Assembly (NCBI GenBank): GCA_940746715.1
Contig: CALNWN010000012.1
Coordinates: 90,415-154,414 of the forward strand
Length of the DNA: 64,000 bases
Reading direction: 5' to 3'
Origin: an uncultured Paraburkholderia sp.
Lineage (GTDB): Bacteria > Pseudomonadota > Gammaproteobacteria > Burkholderiales > Burkholderiaceae
Shown here: piece by piece, positions 1 through 8,804 of the stretch
Position numbering within the stretch: the stretch's first letter is position 1
Layout of the letters: each line of letters starts with the position of its first letter
Position numbers and translations under genes: made by a program
Notes under the pieces: model-generated
Told to the model about the DNA's origin: nothing
Databases searched by the model: none
What the model saw: only the letters and a program-made list of their open reading frames with translations

Positions 1-273
1 TATCGCGTTTCGGCAATCAATCTGTCGCGCGGTGCCAGCTTCTTGCCGAGTTGAAACCCGGCTCGCCGGTGCGGCTTTTCGGGAAAGGCGGGCAAATCGC
101 TATAGCTGGAACACTAGCCAGCGAATTTCTTTTTCCTGCGTCATAACCGCCTTCCATATACAAAATCATATACGCGACTTCCCGCCGGGTCAAGTCATTC
201 GCGACCCGGCGATGAGCTGTTTCGGTATCTGGAGGGCGTCTATTGCACCATTCGTCCGTTCGGCCAATCCAAT
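1..273. other. Non-coding stretch at window start
   Basis: No convincing gene. The listed ORFs here are short, low in similarity to anything I recognise and overlap both strands. The only structure is a perfect 9-bp inverted repeat (CGCCGGGTC at 183-191, GACCCGGCG at 203-211) with an 11-nt loop and no T-tract. It probably represents the region downstream of aroG. Confidence 0.5.
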
Positions 274-303
274 AAAAAACCCGGCTCACCGAGCCGGGTT
301 TTT
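274..303 (-). terminator. Rho-independent terminator of aroG
   Basis: AAAAACCCGGCTC-acc-GAGCCGGGTTTTT forms a long, nearly perfect hairpin with A/T tracts on both sides, so it can act in both directions. It lies about 40 bases beyond the aroG stop codon in the direction of aroG transcription. Confidence 0.9.
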
Positions 304-341
304 GTTGCTGCAAAGCGCGCCTTGGATGCTGACGAAGCCGA

Positions 342-1415
342 TCAGTTGCCGCTTCCGCGCGCCACGCGGCGCTGCTTGACCGCTTCCGCGAGATCTTCCG
401 GGACGGCGACGCTTTCATCCCAGCCGATGCACGCGTCCGTCACGCTCTGGCCGTACGTCAGCGCGCAGCCTTCCTGCAAATCCTGGCGGCCGGCCACGAG
501 ATGCGATTCCACCATCACGCCGACAATTCGTTCGTCACCCGAAGCAATCTGACGGCCGATGTCCGCGCACACCGGAATCTGGTTCTCGTGTTTCTTCGAG
601 CTGTTCGCGTGGCTCGCGTCGATCATCAGACGCGCGGCGAGCCCCGCCTTGCCGATGTCCGAACACGCCGCATTCACGCTATCCGCGTCGTAGTTCGGCG
701 TTTTGCCGCCACGCAGGATGATGTGGCAGTCCTCGTTGCCGGCCGTCGACACGATCGCCGAGTGTCCGCCCTTCGTGACCGACAGGAAATGGTGCGGCTG
801 CGAGGCGGCCTTGATAGCGTCGACGGCAATCTTCACATTGCCGTCCGTGTCGTTTTTGAAGCCGACCGGGCACGACAATCCCGGGGCGAGTTCGCGGTGC
901 ACTTGCGACTCCGTGGTGCGCGCGCCGATCGCGCCCCACGAGATCAGATCGGCGATGTACTGCGGGCTGATCATGTCGAGATACTCGGTGCCGGCCGGCA
1001 GCCCCAGCTCGTTGATGCGCAACAGCAGCTCGCGCGCGGTGCGCAAACCTTCGTTGATCTTGAAGCTGTTGTCCATATGCGGGTCGTTGATGAGCCCTTT
1101 CCAGCCCACCGTGGTGCGCGGCTTTTCGAAGTACACGCGCATCACGACTTCGAGTTCGCCGGCAAAGCGCTTGCGCTGTTCGACGAGACGCCCCGCATAT
1201 TCCATCGCGGCTTTCGTGTCGTGAATCGAACACGGCCCGATGATTACGATCAGCCGGTCATCCATGCCGTGCAGAATGCGATGCATGGCAGTGCGCGAGC
1301 TGTAGATCAGGTCGGACACCGCTTCGTCGCACGCGAACTCGCGAATCAGGTGCGCCGGAGGCGTGAGCTCTTTCAATTCGCGAATGCGGACATCGTCGGT
1401 GTTGTGCGGGGGCAT
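342..1415 (-). CDS. aroG: 3-deoxy-7-phosphoheptulonate (DAHP) synthase, class I
   Basis: Condenses phosphoenolpyruvate and erythrose-4-phosphate to DAHP, the entry step of the shikimate pathway to Phe, Tyr and Trp. The 357-residue protein is full length for the AroG/AroF/AroH family. The metal-site motif GPCSIHD is at residues 60-66, the substrate loop YFEKPRTTVGWKG near 95-107 and GARTTESQ near 165. I start at the ATG preceded by AGGAG (1415), not at the upstream ATG of the ORF track (1466), which would add 17 residues unlike the family. It stands alone behind an attenuation leader (1508-1700) and ends at its own terminator. Which aromatic amino acid inhibits the enzyme cannot be read from sequence alone. 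Confidence 0.96.
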   Translation of the reverse strand: MPPHNTDDVRIRELKELTPPAHLIREFACDEAVSDLIYSSRTAMHRILHGMDDRLIVIIGPCSIHDTKAAMEYAGRLVEQRKRFAGELEVVMRVYFEKPRTTVGWKGLINDPHMDNSFKINEGLRTARELLLRINELGLPAGTEYLDMISPQYIADLISWGAIGARTTESQVHRELAPGLSCPVGFKNDTDGNVKIAVDAIKAASQPHHFLSVTKGGHSAIVSTAGNEDCHIILRGGKTPNYDADSVNAACSDIGKAGLAARLMIDASHANSSKKHENQIPVCADIGRQIASGDERIVGVMVESHLVAGRQDLQEGCALTYGQSVTDACIGWDESVAVPEDLAEAVKQRRVARGSGN

Positions 1416-1507
1416 GTTGTTCTCCTGAATCGGTTCGTAGCGTGTTCGCGCGGGCGGCGCGTGCAAAACAGAATGTTCAAAGGCCGATTGGGCAAAGACC
1501 TGGGGGC

Positions 1508-1540
1508 GAAAAAAACCGCCAGACTCGCTGGCGGTTTTTC
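1508..1540 (-). terminator. Attenuator terminator of the aroG leader, with a competing antiterminator
   Basis: On the minus strand CCGCCAG-cgagt-CTGGCGG is followed by TTTTTTT, an intrinsic terminator about 90 nt before the aroG start. The segment CAGACCGCTGGCGG inside the leader-peptide frame (complement of 1583-1596) can pair with the terminator 5' arm and loop (complement of 1520-1534) as a 14-bp helix with one bulged A. The two structures exclude each other, as in classical amino-acid attenuation. A smaller helix, GGTGTT/AACACC, lies between them. Confidence 0.88.
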
Positions 1541-1565
1541 GGGAATTCTCGGTGTTCTACGTGCA

Positions 1566-1634
1566 CTAACACCCCTCTCGATCCGCCAGCGGTCTGAGAT
1601 ACCAAAAAAAGTAAAAGTAAAACTTGGCGGACAT
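1566..1634 (-). CDS. Aromatic-amino-acid leader peptide of aroG
   Basis: A 22-codon ORF (MSAKFYFYFFWYLRPLADREGC, shown here because it is the whole peptide start to stop in short form) has eight consecutive aromatic codons, FYFYFFWY: four Phe, three Tyr, one Trp. The frame appears only as the tail of a longer track ORF. It lies about 30 nt after a promoter and just before a terminator/antiterminator pair, in front of the first enzyme of aromatic biosynthesis. This is the standard layout of pheL/trpL-type leaders. No strong Shine-Dalgarno is visible upstream of its ATG. The stalling role is inferred. Confidence 0.85.
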   Translation of the reverse strand: MSAKFYFYFFWYLRPLADREGC

Positions 1635-1671
1635 GGCGAAATGGAGTCGCTGGTCAAAAAGGGTGAGTGAC

Positions 1672-1700
1672 TTTATAACCCGGGTAAGCGCGCCTGACAA
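1672..1700 (-). promoter_or_regulatory. Sigma-70 promoter of the aroG leader transcript
   Basis: On the minus strand TTGTCA (complement of 1695-1700) is separated by exactly 17 bp from TATAAA (complement of 1672-1677). This places the transcription start near 1665, about 30 nt before the leader peptide ATG. Confidence 0.8.
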
Positions 1701-1775
1701 GCGGCGCAGGCGGAAAATGCGGAAAACCCGCATACTCCCCGCGTTGTGTGCACGAAGTATGCGTCGGCTCAATTT

Positions 1776-3242
1776 TCAAGCGGTGCCGCCAACCGTCATC
1801 CGGTCGATGCGCAAGGTGGGTTGGCCCACGCCCACGGGCACGCTCTGGCCTTCCTTGCCGCATACGCCCACGCCCGAATCCAGTTTCATGTCGTTGCCGA
1901 TCATGCTCACGTACTTGAGCGATTCCGGGCCGCTGCCGATGAGCGTCGCGCCCTTCACGGGGTAGGTGACCTTGCCGTTCTCGATCATGTACGCCTCCGA
2001 GGCCGAGAACACGAACTTGCCGTTCGTGATGTCGACCTGGCCGCCGCCGAAGTTCACCGCGTACAAGCCGTTTTTCACCGACTCGATGATTTCCTGCGGA
2101 TCCTTGTCGCCGTTGAGCATGTAGGTGTTGGTCATGCGCGGCATGGGCAACGCCGCGTACGATTCGCGACGCGCATTGCCTGTCACCGGCATTTTCATCA
2201 AGCGCGCGTTGAGCGTGTCCTGGATGTAGCCCTTCAGAATGCCGTCTTCGATCAGCGTGGTGCACTGCGTCGGGTTGCCTTCGTCGTCGATATTGAGTGA
2301 GCCGCGGCGGTTCGGCAGCGTGCCGTCGTCCACCACGGTGACGCCTTTCGCGGCGACCTGCTCGCCGATGCGTCCCGCAAATGCCGACGAGCCCTTGCGG
2401 TTGAAGTCGCCTTCGAGACCGTGGCCGATCGCTTCGTGCAGCAGCACGCCGGGCCAGCCCGGTCCGAGCACGACCGTCATCGCGCCGGCTGGCGCCGGGC
2501 GTGCTTCCAGATTCACAAGCGCAGCGTGCACCGCGTCGTCGACATAGCGCGACAGCACTTCGTCGGTGAAATAGCTGTAGTCGAAGCGGCCGCCGCCGCC
2601 ACCGCTGCCGATCTCGCGGCGGCCGTTTTGCTCCGCGATTACCGTGACGGAGACGCGCACCAGCGGCCGGATGTCCGCCGCGAAGCCGCCGTCGCTGCGC
2701 GCGACGAGCACGACGTCGTATTCGCCAGCGAGGCCTGCCATGACCTGCTGGATGCGCCGGTCGCGGCCGCGCGCCATGTGTTCGATGCGCTCGAGCAGCT
2801 TGACCTTGGCGGTCGCGTCGAGCGAATGCAGCGGATCGGCGGGCAGGTACAGATCGCGCCCGGCAATGCCCGTCAGCGACGACGCCACCTTGATCTTCTG
2901 CTTGCCGCCGCCGGCCTTGGCAATGGCGCGCGTGGCGATGGCCGCCTGGCGGATCGCCTCGGGCGACAGGTCGTCCGAATACGCGAAAGCCGTGCGGTCG
3001 CCCGACACGGCGCGCACGCCGACGCCCTGGTCGATGCTGAAACTGCCCGACTTCACGATGCCTTCCTCGAGACTCCACGCCTCGCTGCGCGTCGCCTGGA
3101 AATACAGGTCCGCGTAGTCGACGCGATGCGTAAAGATTTCGGCCAGCGTGCGGGTGAGCAGCGATTCGTCGAGACCGTACGGCGTCAGGAGGATGTCCTT
3201 GGCGGTGGCGAGATTACGGATACCGGGTTCGATGATGTTCAT
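1776..3242 (-). CDS. tldD: TldD metalloprotease subunit
   Basis: Subunit of the TldD/TldE (PmbA) zinc protease, which degrades unfolded peptides and, in enterobacteria, matures microcin B17 and degrades CcdA. At 488 residues it matches the family length. The HExxxH zinc motif is visible as [11 protein letters not shown] in the middle of the protein, and the glycine-rich C-terminal domain ends in [10 protein letters not shown]. It is the last gene of yhdP-nit-tldD, a conserved order in Burkholderiales; E. coli also has yhdP next to tldD. Its partner tldE/pmbA is not in the window, as is usual. Confidence 0.95.
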   Translation of the reverse strand: MNIIEPGIRNLATAKDILLTPYGLDESLLTRTLAEIFTHRVDYADLYFQATRSEAWSLEEGIVKSGSFSIDQGVGVRAVSGDRTAFAYSDDLSPEAIRQAAIATRAIAKAGGGKQKIKVASSLTGIAGRDLYLPADPLHSLDATAKVKLLERIEHMARGRDRRIQQVMAGLAGEYDVVLVARSDGGFAADIRPLVRVSVTVIAEQNGRREIGSGGGGGRFDYSYFTDEVLSRYVDDAVHAALVNLEARPAPAGAMTVVLGPGWPGVLLHEAIGHGLEGDFNRKGSSAFAGRIGEQVAAKGVTVVDDGTLPNRRGSLNIDDEGNPTQCTTLIEDGILKGYIQDTLNARLMKMPVTGNARRESYAALPMPRMTNTYMLNGDKDPQEIIESVKNGLYAVNFGGGQVDITNGKFVFSASEAYMIENGKVTYPVKGATLIGSGPESLKYVSMIGNDMKLDSGVGVCGKEGQSVPVGVGQPTLRIDRMTVGGTA

Positions 3243-3332
3243 GCGAAGTATGTTCTGCTCGATACGAAGGATTCGGTTAGCGCGACCGTCACTCCATGCG
3301 TGAGGCGCGCCGCAGTTTCAATGTCAATCTTG

Positions 3333-4241
3333 CTAGCTCAGCACTCGATGACGCCAGGCGGGCAGGCTCTGCCTCACCTCGTCGATGCGCGCGCGTTCGA
3401 GCGTTCCCGCGACCACGCCGGCGCCTTCGTCGCGCACCGCTACGATCTCGCCCCACGGGTCGACGAGCATACTGTGGCCCCAGGTGCGGCGGCCGTTCTC
3501 ATGCTTGCCGCCTTGCGCGGCGGCCAGCACGTAGCACTGGTTTTCGACAGCGCGGGCGCGCAGCAGCATTTCCCAGTGGGCCCGGCCCGTCGTGTAAGTA
3601 AACGCCGACGGCACCACCATCAGCGTGCAATCGCCCATGCGCCGGTACAGCTCAGGAAAGCGCAGATCGTAGCAGACCGACAGGCCGACACGGCCGAACG
3701 GCGCCTCGAAGGTGCGGACCTCGCCGCCGGGGCAGATGGTGCGCGCCTCGTCGAACGATTCCTCGCCTTTTTCGAAGTTGAACAGATGGATCTTGTCGTA
3801 GCGCGCGGCCTCGTTGCCTTGCGGGTCGAACACAAGCGTGGTGTTCAATACGCGCGACGGCTCCGGCGCCGTGATCGGCAGCGTGCCGCCGATCACACAC
3901 AGCTTGTGGCGGCGCGCGGCCTCGGCGAGAAAACGCTGGATCGGGCCGTCGCGGTAGGCCTCGCGCACGGCGAGCTTGTCGGTGTCCTTAAAGCCCATGA
4001 AGCAGAAGTACTCGGGCAGGAGGACGAGCTGCGCACCGTCTGCGGCGGCTTCGGCGATCAGGCGCCCGGCTTCGGCGAGATTGCGCTCGCGATCCGGCGT
4101 GCTCACCATTTGCAGCGCGGCGACGCGGAAAGTGCCCGGAGCGCCGCCCGCCAGCGCCCGCCCGGCAGCATGTGGCGCAGCGGCGGACGAGGCGTGGGAC
4201 GAAGCAGGGGACGAAGATGAAGGGACGTGTGTTTCGCTCAT
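3333..4241 (-). CDS. Carbon-nitrogen hydrolase (nitrilase superfamily amidase)
   Basis: The 302-residue C-N hydrolase has the Glu-Lys-Cys triad visible: Glu in LLPEYFCFMG, Lys in YDKIHLFNFE and Cys in GLSVCYDLRFPELYR. It most resembles the Nit1/NitFhit-like branch, where members hydrolyse deaminated glutathione or other omega-amides; the exact substrate here is an inference. The start is set at MSETHVPSSS (4241); the longer ORF-track start adds 27 residues without family similarity. A low-complexity Ser/Ala/Pro tail of about 35 residues precedes the catalytic domain, which begins at FRVAALQM. It lies between yhdP and tldD on the same strand. Confidence 0.88.
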   Translation of the reverse strand: MSETHVPSSSSPASSHASSAAAPHAAGRALAGGAPGTFRVAALQMVSTPDRERNLAEAGRLIAEAAADGAQLVLLPEYFCFMGFKDTDKLAVREAYRDGPIQRFLAEAARRHKLCVIGGTLPITAPEPSRVLNTTLVFDPQGNEAARYDKIHLFNFEKGEESFDEARTICPGGEVRTFEAPFGRVGLSVCYDLRFPELYRRMGDCTLMVVPSAFTYTTGRAHWEMLLRARAVENQCYVLAAAQGGKHENGRRTWGHSMLVDPWGEIVAVRDEGAGVVAGTLERARIDEVRQSLPAWRHRVLS

Positions 4242-4381
4242 GAGCGTTTCGGAAAACTCCCGACAAGGCGGCGCGACACCCGGCGCCGCATGCTCCGCCC
4301 GGAAAGTGCCCGCCGGCTGCACTGACCAGCGCGCTCGGGGCGCGGCGAGTCAGGCGGTCGGTTGGGCGCGCGGCTCGAAGC

Positions 4382-7300
4382 TCAGTTGGCGCCGACGGTC
4401 GAAGCTGGAGTGTCCATCTTACCCCGATCGCTCCTGACCCGCTCGATGTGCGGTTTCGACCACGAGCCCGTGATCGCGTATTCGCGCGCAAACGCGTGCG
4501 ACATCGATTTGCTGAACGCGAGGTCGGCCACCAACGCACCGAGGCCGAGCAGCGGATTGACCACGGCAGCCGCGACAACCGCCGCGCCTGCGCTGACCGT
4601 CGGCACGATCTGCACGTGCAGGTCCTGAGTCTCCTGCGCCAGATCGACCGAGCCTTTCATTTCCGCGCGCGCGGGCGCGGTCACCATTTCAAAGTTTTCG
4701 GTGCGGCCGATGCCGTTGCGGATCTGCGCCGTTCCGGTGACGTGCTCGAACGGCAGACCTTCGCCGATCACGTCGCGGAAATTGAGCGTCGCGAAGCGCG
4801 CGAGGCTTTGCAGGCTGAGCACGCCGAGTAGCTTCGCGACGCCCGGATCGACCTTGAGAATCTGCCCGTGGCGCAGATCCACGGCGACATTGCCGTTGAG
4901 CGTCGGATAGTCGATCGCGGTCGGGCCGCCGCGCCACACCATCTTGCCCGTCAGCGTGCCGCTGCCCGCCTTCAGCGTGCGCGGCTGGCCGAAGCGCTGG
5001 AGCAGGCCGCCCGCGTCCTTGATGTCGAGCTTGAAATCGAACACGGTGCGCCGCGGCGTGGTTTCGTCGGCGGTATTGCCGAGCTCGGTCGAGGTGCGCC
5101 AGTTGGCCGTCGCAGTGAGCGTGGCCGACGGATTCGCGATGTCGAGCTTGTCCAGTTGCCAGACCGGCACGCCGTCTTCGGTGAAGTTGTGCGCGGCTAC
5201 TTCGAGCCGCCCGATATTGCGGTCGCGCACGATCAGCTCGTTGACGACGAGATCGATCGACGGCATGTTCTGCGCCGGCGCCGAGATGGCCTGGCCGAGC
5301 AGATCCTTGTCCGCGACCGACGGAATCACCACGCGCGCAAAGCGCGCCTGCAGCGTGCCCGGCGAGGCCTTGTCGGCGCCCGGCAGCCACGACACGTGGC
5401 CCGACACGTGGTTGGACGCGATATTCGCTTGCCATTTGCCGTCCGCATGCGAAGCGCCGACGATCACGCTTTCCCAGTGGCGCTTGAGCAGCGTCAGGGT
5501 GCCGATGTGCAGCGCGAAGCGGCTCGGCAGGAATTGTGCGACGGTCGGGTTCGGGGCGGCCGGCGCGGCCGGCGTGGGCGAAGACGGCAAAGCGGCCGAA
5601 GACGGCGAAGCGGCGCGCGCTTCGTTGCTGCGCAATTGGGCAACGAGCGCGCGCCAAGCGTCGGCGTCGAAGGCGTCCACGTCGACCGCGGCGATCACGC
5701 CTTCGGACGGCAAGTCGGCCGGCCGGTTCACGCCGATGGCGCCGCGCACCACCGTCAGCGGGCTTTTCGGCTCGTAGTGCAGCAGATAGCGCGCGGCGAT
5801 GGGCCCGAAGTTCAGTTCCGCGCGCTCGAGTCCGCTTTCGCCGGCGAGCGTCGACGGACCGGCGGCAAGGCGCAGCGGCATGGGCGTGCCGACCGGCTTG
5901 TTGAACGGCGCGGGGAAGTCGAGCGCAAGGCCGGTCAGATCCGAGTTGGCGGTCACTTGCGGCAGCTTGCCCTTCTCACCGCGCACGGTCAGCGCATACG
6001 GCGCGCTGCCGCTCATGCGCGTGAGCACCTGCGCGGCCGGGCCATGCAGGTCGAGGCCGCGCGCGGCATCCACCGCGATATGGCCGCCCAGGTCGAGCGC
6101 GTAGGTGCCGTCGGGTTCGAAGCCGCCGCTCGCCCGCATGTCGCCGCCCAGAAACTGCGCGGTGAGGCGCTCGGTCTGCGCGCTGTGTTCGGTGAAGCGC
6201 ACCTTGCCCTTCACTTGAGAGAGCGGCGGCACATTCTCCACGCTCAGCCGATTGTTCTGGAAGCCGAGCGCGCCTTCCACGCCGATATGCGGTTTGGGCG
6301 TGCGCGGCACCGTCAGCTTGAGCGCGAGCGAAGCCGGCCCTTCGGCGCGAATCTTCTCGGTTTGATGCCGCGCCATGATGCCGAGCGAGCTTTCGTTCAC
6401 GTAGTCGAGCATGTCGGCGAGCGGACCGAGGCCGTCGCCCTTGATGACGAGGTTGGACTCGCGCGTGCCGAGATCGTCGATCCTGCCGTTCACGCCGCGC
6501 AACGCCACACGCTTGTAGCGCGCGCGGTCGATGTCGAAGCGCAGCACGTTCTGCCTGATTTCGAACACGCCGTCGATGCCGTCGAGCGGCGGCCAAACGT
6601 TCGGCGTGCCGTTGCGCATCTTGCGCGGCGGGTACGGCGTGGGGTCGAACTTGCCGCCCTTGAAAGGCGCGACGATATGGAAGATGCCCGCCTCGGGATC
6701 ACGCGAGTAGGGGAATTTCGTCAGGTCGCCGTGCACCTCGATCTTCGCGCCGTGCGACATGCCGGCCTGCAAGCCGTGGCCGAGATAGATGCGCAGCTTC
6801 TCGCTGATACTGGTCGGCAGATAGCGGACGATGCGCGACACCTGCGCGCGCTCGAAATCCGCCGTCAGATCCAGCGAGCTGCGGCCGTGGCCGGGGTTGC
6901 TGTAGTCAGCGCTGGCGGTGGCCGCGACGTCCGCGTTGGAGACGCCCAAGTCGGCCAGCTTGACCGTGAACGCCGGGTGCTTCTCGCCGGGCGCCTTCGG
7001 CGAGATGGTCCAGTCGGCACGGCCATGCAGGCGGTCGAGTTTCAGGCGCGGATCGTCGAATATGCCCGGCAGCGTGATCGCGACGTTGGACGTGTCGAGC
7101 GTCGCGCTACCGTGACGCTGATCGGCATCCACGCGGCCCCACAGGTTCTCGATGCCCGGAATGCCGGCGCGCGGATGATTGCACGCGGTGAGCCCGGGCG
7201 GCGGTTCCTGCGCGGCGATGCTGATGCCTTGCAGATCGCCTTGGAAGCGATAGCGCTCGATCGGCTCCGCGCCCGTCGCGTGCCGGTCGCCGCCGGGTTC

Positions 7301-8608
7301 GCCCGATTCCGGCTTGCCGCGCTCCACTTCGATTACGTAGTTGGCGACGAGCCCGCGCGGGTTATAGCGCACGAGATTGTTCAGCAGCGGCCGCGGCAGC
7401 GGCAGCGCGCGGCTGAATTCCGCGAGAATGCCCAGATCGACGCGGTCGCCGGAGACGCTGATCAACTGCCCGTTTTGCTGCGACGCCATCCGGTAGTGCC
7501 CGTTCAGCGTGTGAAACGAGAGTGTGCGCGTGAGCGGCGTACCGTCCTCGAGCGGCGGCTGGCCGAGTTCGGCCCGCAGGTCGTTCAGTTGCAGCGTGTA
7601 GTCGCCTTGCTGGGCTTCCACGCGCCAGCCGAAATTCGCCACCGGCAAAAGCAGCTTGGGCTGCGTGGGCCGCACGCGCAGGGCGACATCCGCGCCGGCC
7701 ATCTGGCCGCTTGCCGAGCTCATGCGGCCGTCGGCGAAATCGACCCAGATCGCATTGTCGATGCGGCCGGCAAATGTCTCGATCGGGAATTTGACATAGC
7801 GCGCGAGCGTGGGCAGGTCGACGGGGCCGGTCGACACATAGGCTTGCCCCTTCCAGTTGACCGGCTTGCCGATCGCCGAGAGCGGCGCATGGCGGAAGTG
7901 CGTGCGGAAATCGAGCGGGCCGTGCAGCAGCTGGCCGTCCGACGGCGCCTGAAGCGCGAGGCGGTGATCGTAGCCGTCGTTGAGAATGGCAATGCGAATG
8001 TCGTGCAGCGCGAGTTCCGGCGCGTCGCGCTGGGCGTCGCGCCAGCGCAGCACGCCGCCGCGCACCACGATCGCCTCCTGGCGCACGAGCCATGTCGAGA
8101 GGATGTCGTTGCCGCTATGACGCGTCGGCACCGGCACGCCGGCGACCGACAGCACGCCGTCGCCGCCGCGCGCGATCAGCACGTCCGGCTGGTTGACAAT
8201 CAGGCTCGACAGCACCGGGTGAAACTGCCACAGCGAACGCCACGACAGCGTCGCGGTGGCGTGCGGTATGGTCAGCGCGGGCTTGCCATCACGGTCGCGA
8301 ATCACGAGGTTCGTGATGTCGAGCCCTGGCTGGAAGCCCGTCCAATGCGGCGCGAGTTTGCCGATGGTGAACTGCGCGTGCAGCTTGTCGGAGACGGTCG
8401 CCTCGATGTGCGTCCGAGCCGTTGACTCCACGCGCGGCAGTACCACATAACGCAAGCCGAGAAAGAGCCCCGCCGCGATGAAATACAGGACGAGCGCGAG
8501 CGCGAGAACGACGTGAAGAGTCCGGCGCAGCACGACGTGGTCGCTTCCGCTCACAGGCCGGGCCTGCCCGGTTTCCTGCGGGTCGGCGGATTCGTTTCGC
8601 TCGGACAT
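4382..8608 (-). CDS. yhdP: YhdP family AsmA-like envelope protein
   Basis: A very large (1408-residue) AsmA/TamB-like protein of the TIGR02099/YhdP family. In E. coli YhdP works with TamB and YdbH in phospholipid transport to the outer membrane. A single N-terminal membrane anchor (about residues 28-52, LHVVLALALVLYFIAAGLF) is followed by a long periplasmic beta-rich region. The C-terminal part holds the conserved AsmA-like segment ending in a second hydrophobic patch (SAGAAVVAAAVVNPLLGLGALVA). The start is MSERNESAD (8608); the ORF-track start 59 codons upstream reads through the intergenic region. It is the first gene of yhdP-nit-tldD and is divergent from glnE. The frame is intact over 4.2 kb, notable given decay elsewhere. 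Confidence 0.93.
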   Translation of the reverse strand: MSERNESADPQETGQARPVSGSDHVVLRRTLHVVLALALVLYFIAAGLFLGLRYVVLPRVESTARTHIEATVSDKLHAQFTIGKLAPHWTGFQPGLDITNLVIRDRDGKPALTIPHATATLSWRSLWQFHPVLSSLIVNQPDVLIARGGDGVLSVAGVPVPTRHSGNDILSTWLVRQEAIVVRGGVLRWRDAQRDAPELALHDIRIAILNDGYDHRLALQAPSDGQLLHGPLDFRTHFRHAPLSAIGKPVNWKGQAYVSTGPVDLPTLARYVKFPIETFAGRIDNAIWVDFADGRMSSASGQMAGADVALRVRPTQPKLLLPVANFGWRVEAQQGDYTLQLNDLRAELGQPPLEDGTPLTRTLSFHTLNGHYRMASQQNGQLISVSGDRVDLGILAEFSRALPLPRPLLNNLVRYNPRGLVANYVIEVERGKPESGEPGGDRHATGAEPIERYRFQGDLQGISIAAQEPPPGLTACNHPRAGIPGIENLWGRVDADQRHGSATLDTSNVAITLPGIFDDPRLKLDRLHGRADWTISPKAPGEKHPAFTVKLADLGVSNADVAATASADYSNPGHGRSSLDLTADFERAQVSRIVRYLPTSISEKLRIYLGHGLQAGMSHGAKIEVHGDLTKFPYSRDPEAGIFHIVAPFKGGKFDPTPYPPRKMRNGTPNVWPPLDGIDGVFEIRQNVLRFDIDRARYKRVALRGVNGRIDDLGTRESNLVIKGDGLGPLADMLDYVNESSLGIMARHQTEKIRAEGPASLALKLTVPRTPKPHIGVEGALGFQNNRLSVENVPPLSQVKGKVRFTEHSAQTERLTAQFLGGDMRASGGFEPDGTYALDLGGHIAVDAARGLDLHGPAAQVLTRMSGSAPYALTVRGEKGKLPQVTANSDLTGLALDFPAPFNKPVGTPMPLRLAAGPSTLAGESGLERAELNFGPIAARYLLHYEPKSPLTVVRGAIGVNRPADLPSEGVIAAVDVDAFDADAWRALVAQLRSNEARAASPSSAALPSSPTPAAPAAPNPTVAQFLPSRFALHIGTLTLLKRHWESVIVGASHADGKWQANIASNHVSGHVSWLPGADKASPGTLQARFARVVIPSVADKDLLGQAISAPAQNMPSIDLVVNELIVRDRNIGRLEVAAHNFTEDGVPVWQLDKLDIANPSATLTATANWRTSTELGNTADETTPRRTVFDFKLDIKDAGGLLQRFGQPRTLKAGSGTLTGKMVWRGGPTAIDYPTLNGNVAVDLRHGQILKVDPGVAKLLGVLSLQSLARFATLNFRDVIGEGLPFEHVTGTAQIRNGIGRTENFEMVTAPARAEMKGSVDLAQETQDLHVQIVPTVSAGAAVVAAAVVNPLLGLGALVADLAFSKSMSHAFAREYAITGSWSKPHIERVRSDRGKMDTPASTVGAN

Positions 8609-8804
8609 GCTGCGGCGGGTGGGCGTATGGTAGTTTTGCGAATTAACGACGAAATGTAACACACGGGAAAGCGTCGACAGGACTTCCTGAAAACCCTGTC
8701 TGCACGCTGCCGCGCGACCCGCATCGGCGTTCGGCAACCCGTCGTGCGACGAGCCGGTAATCCACGGTTCATGCCAATCAAGCAACGAGCGAGCCAGACC
8801 TTTG

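Noticed and set aside
4868-8425. 1185-codon plus-strand ORF antisense to yhdP
   Set aside because: Arg/Ala/His-rich, low-complexity composition typical of the complement of GC-rich coding DNA; the opposite frame encodes a clear YhdP protein.
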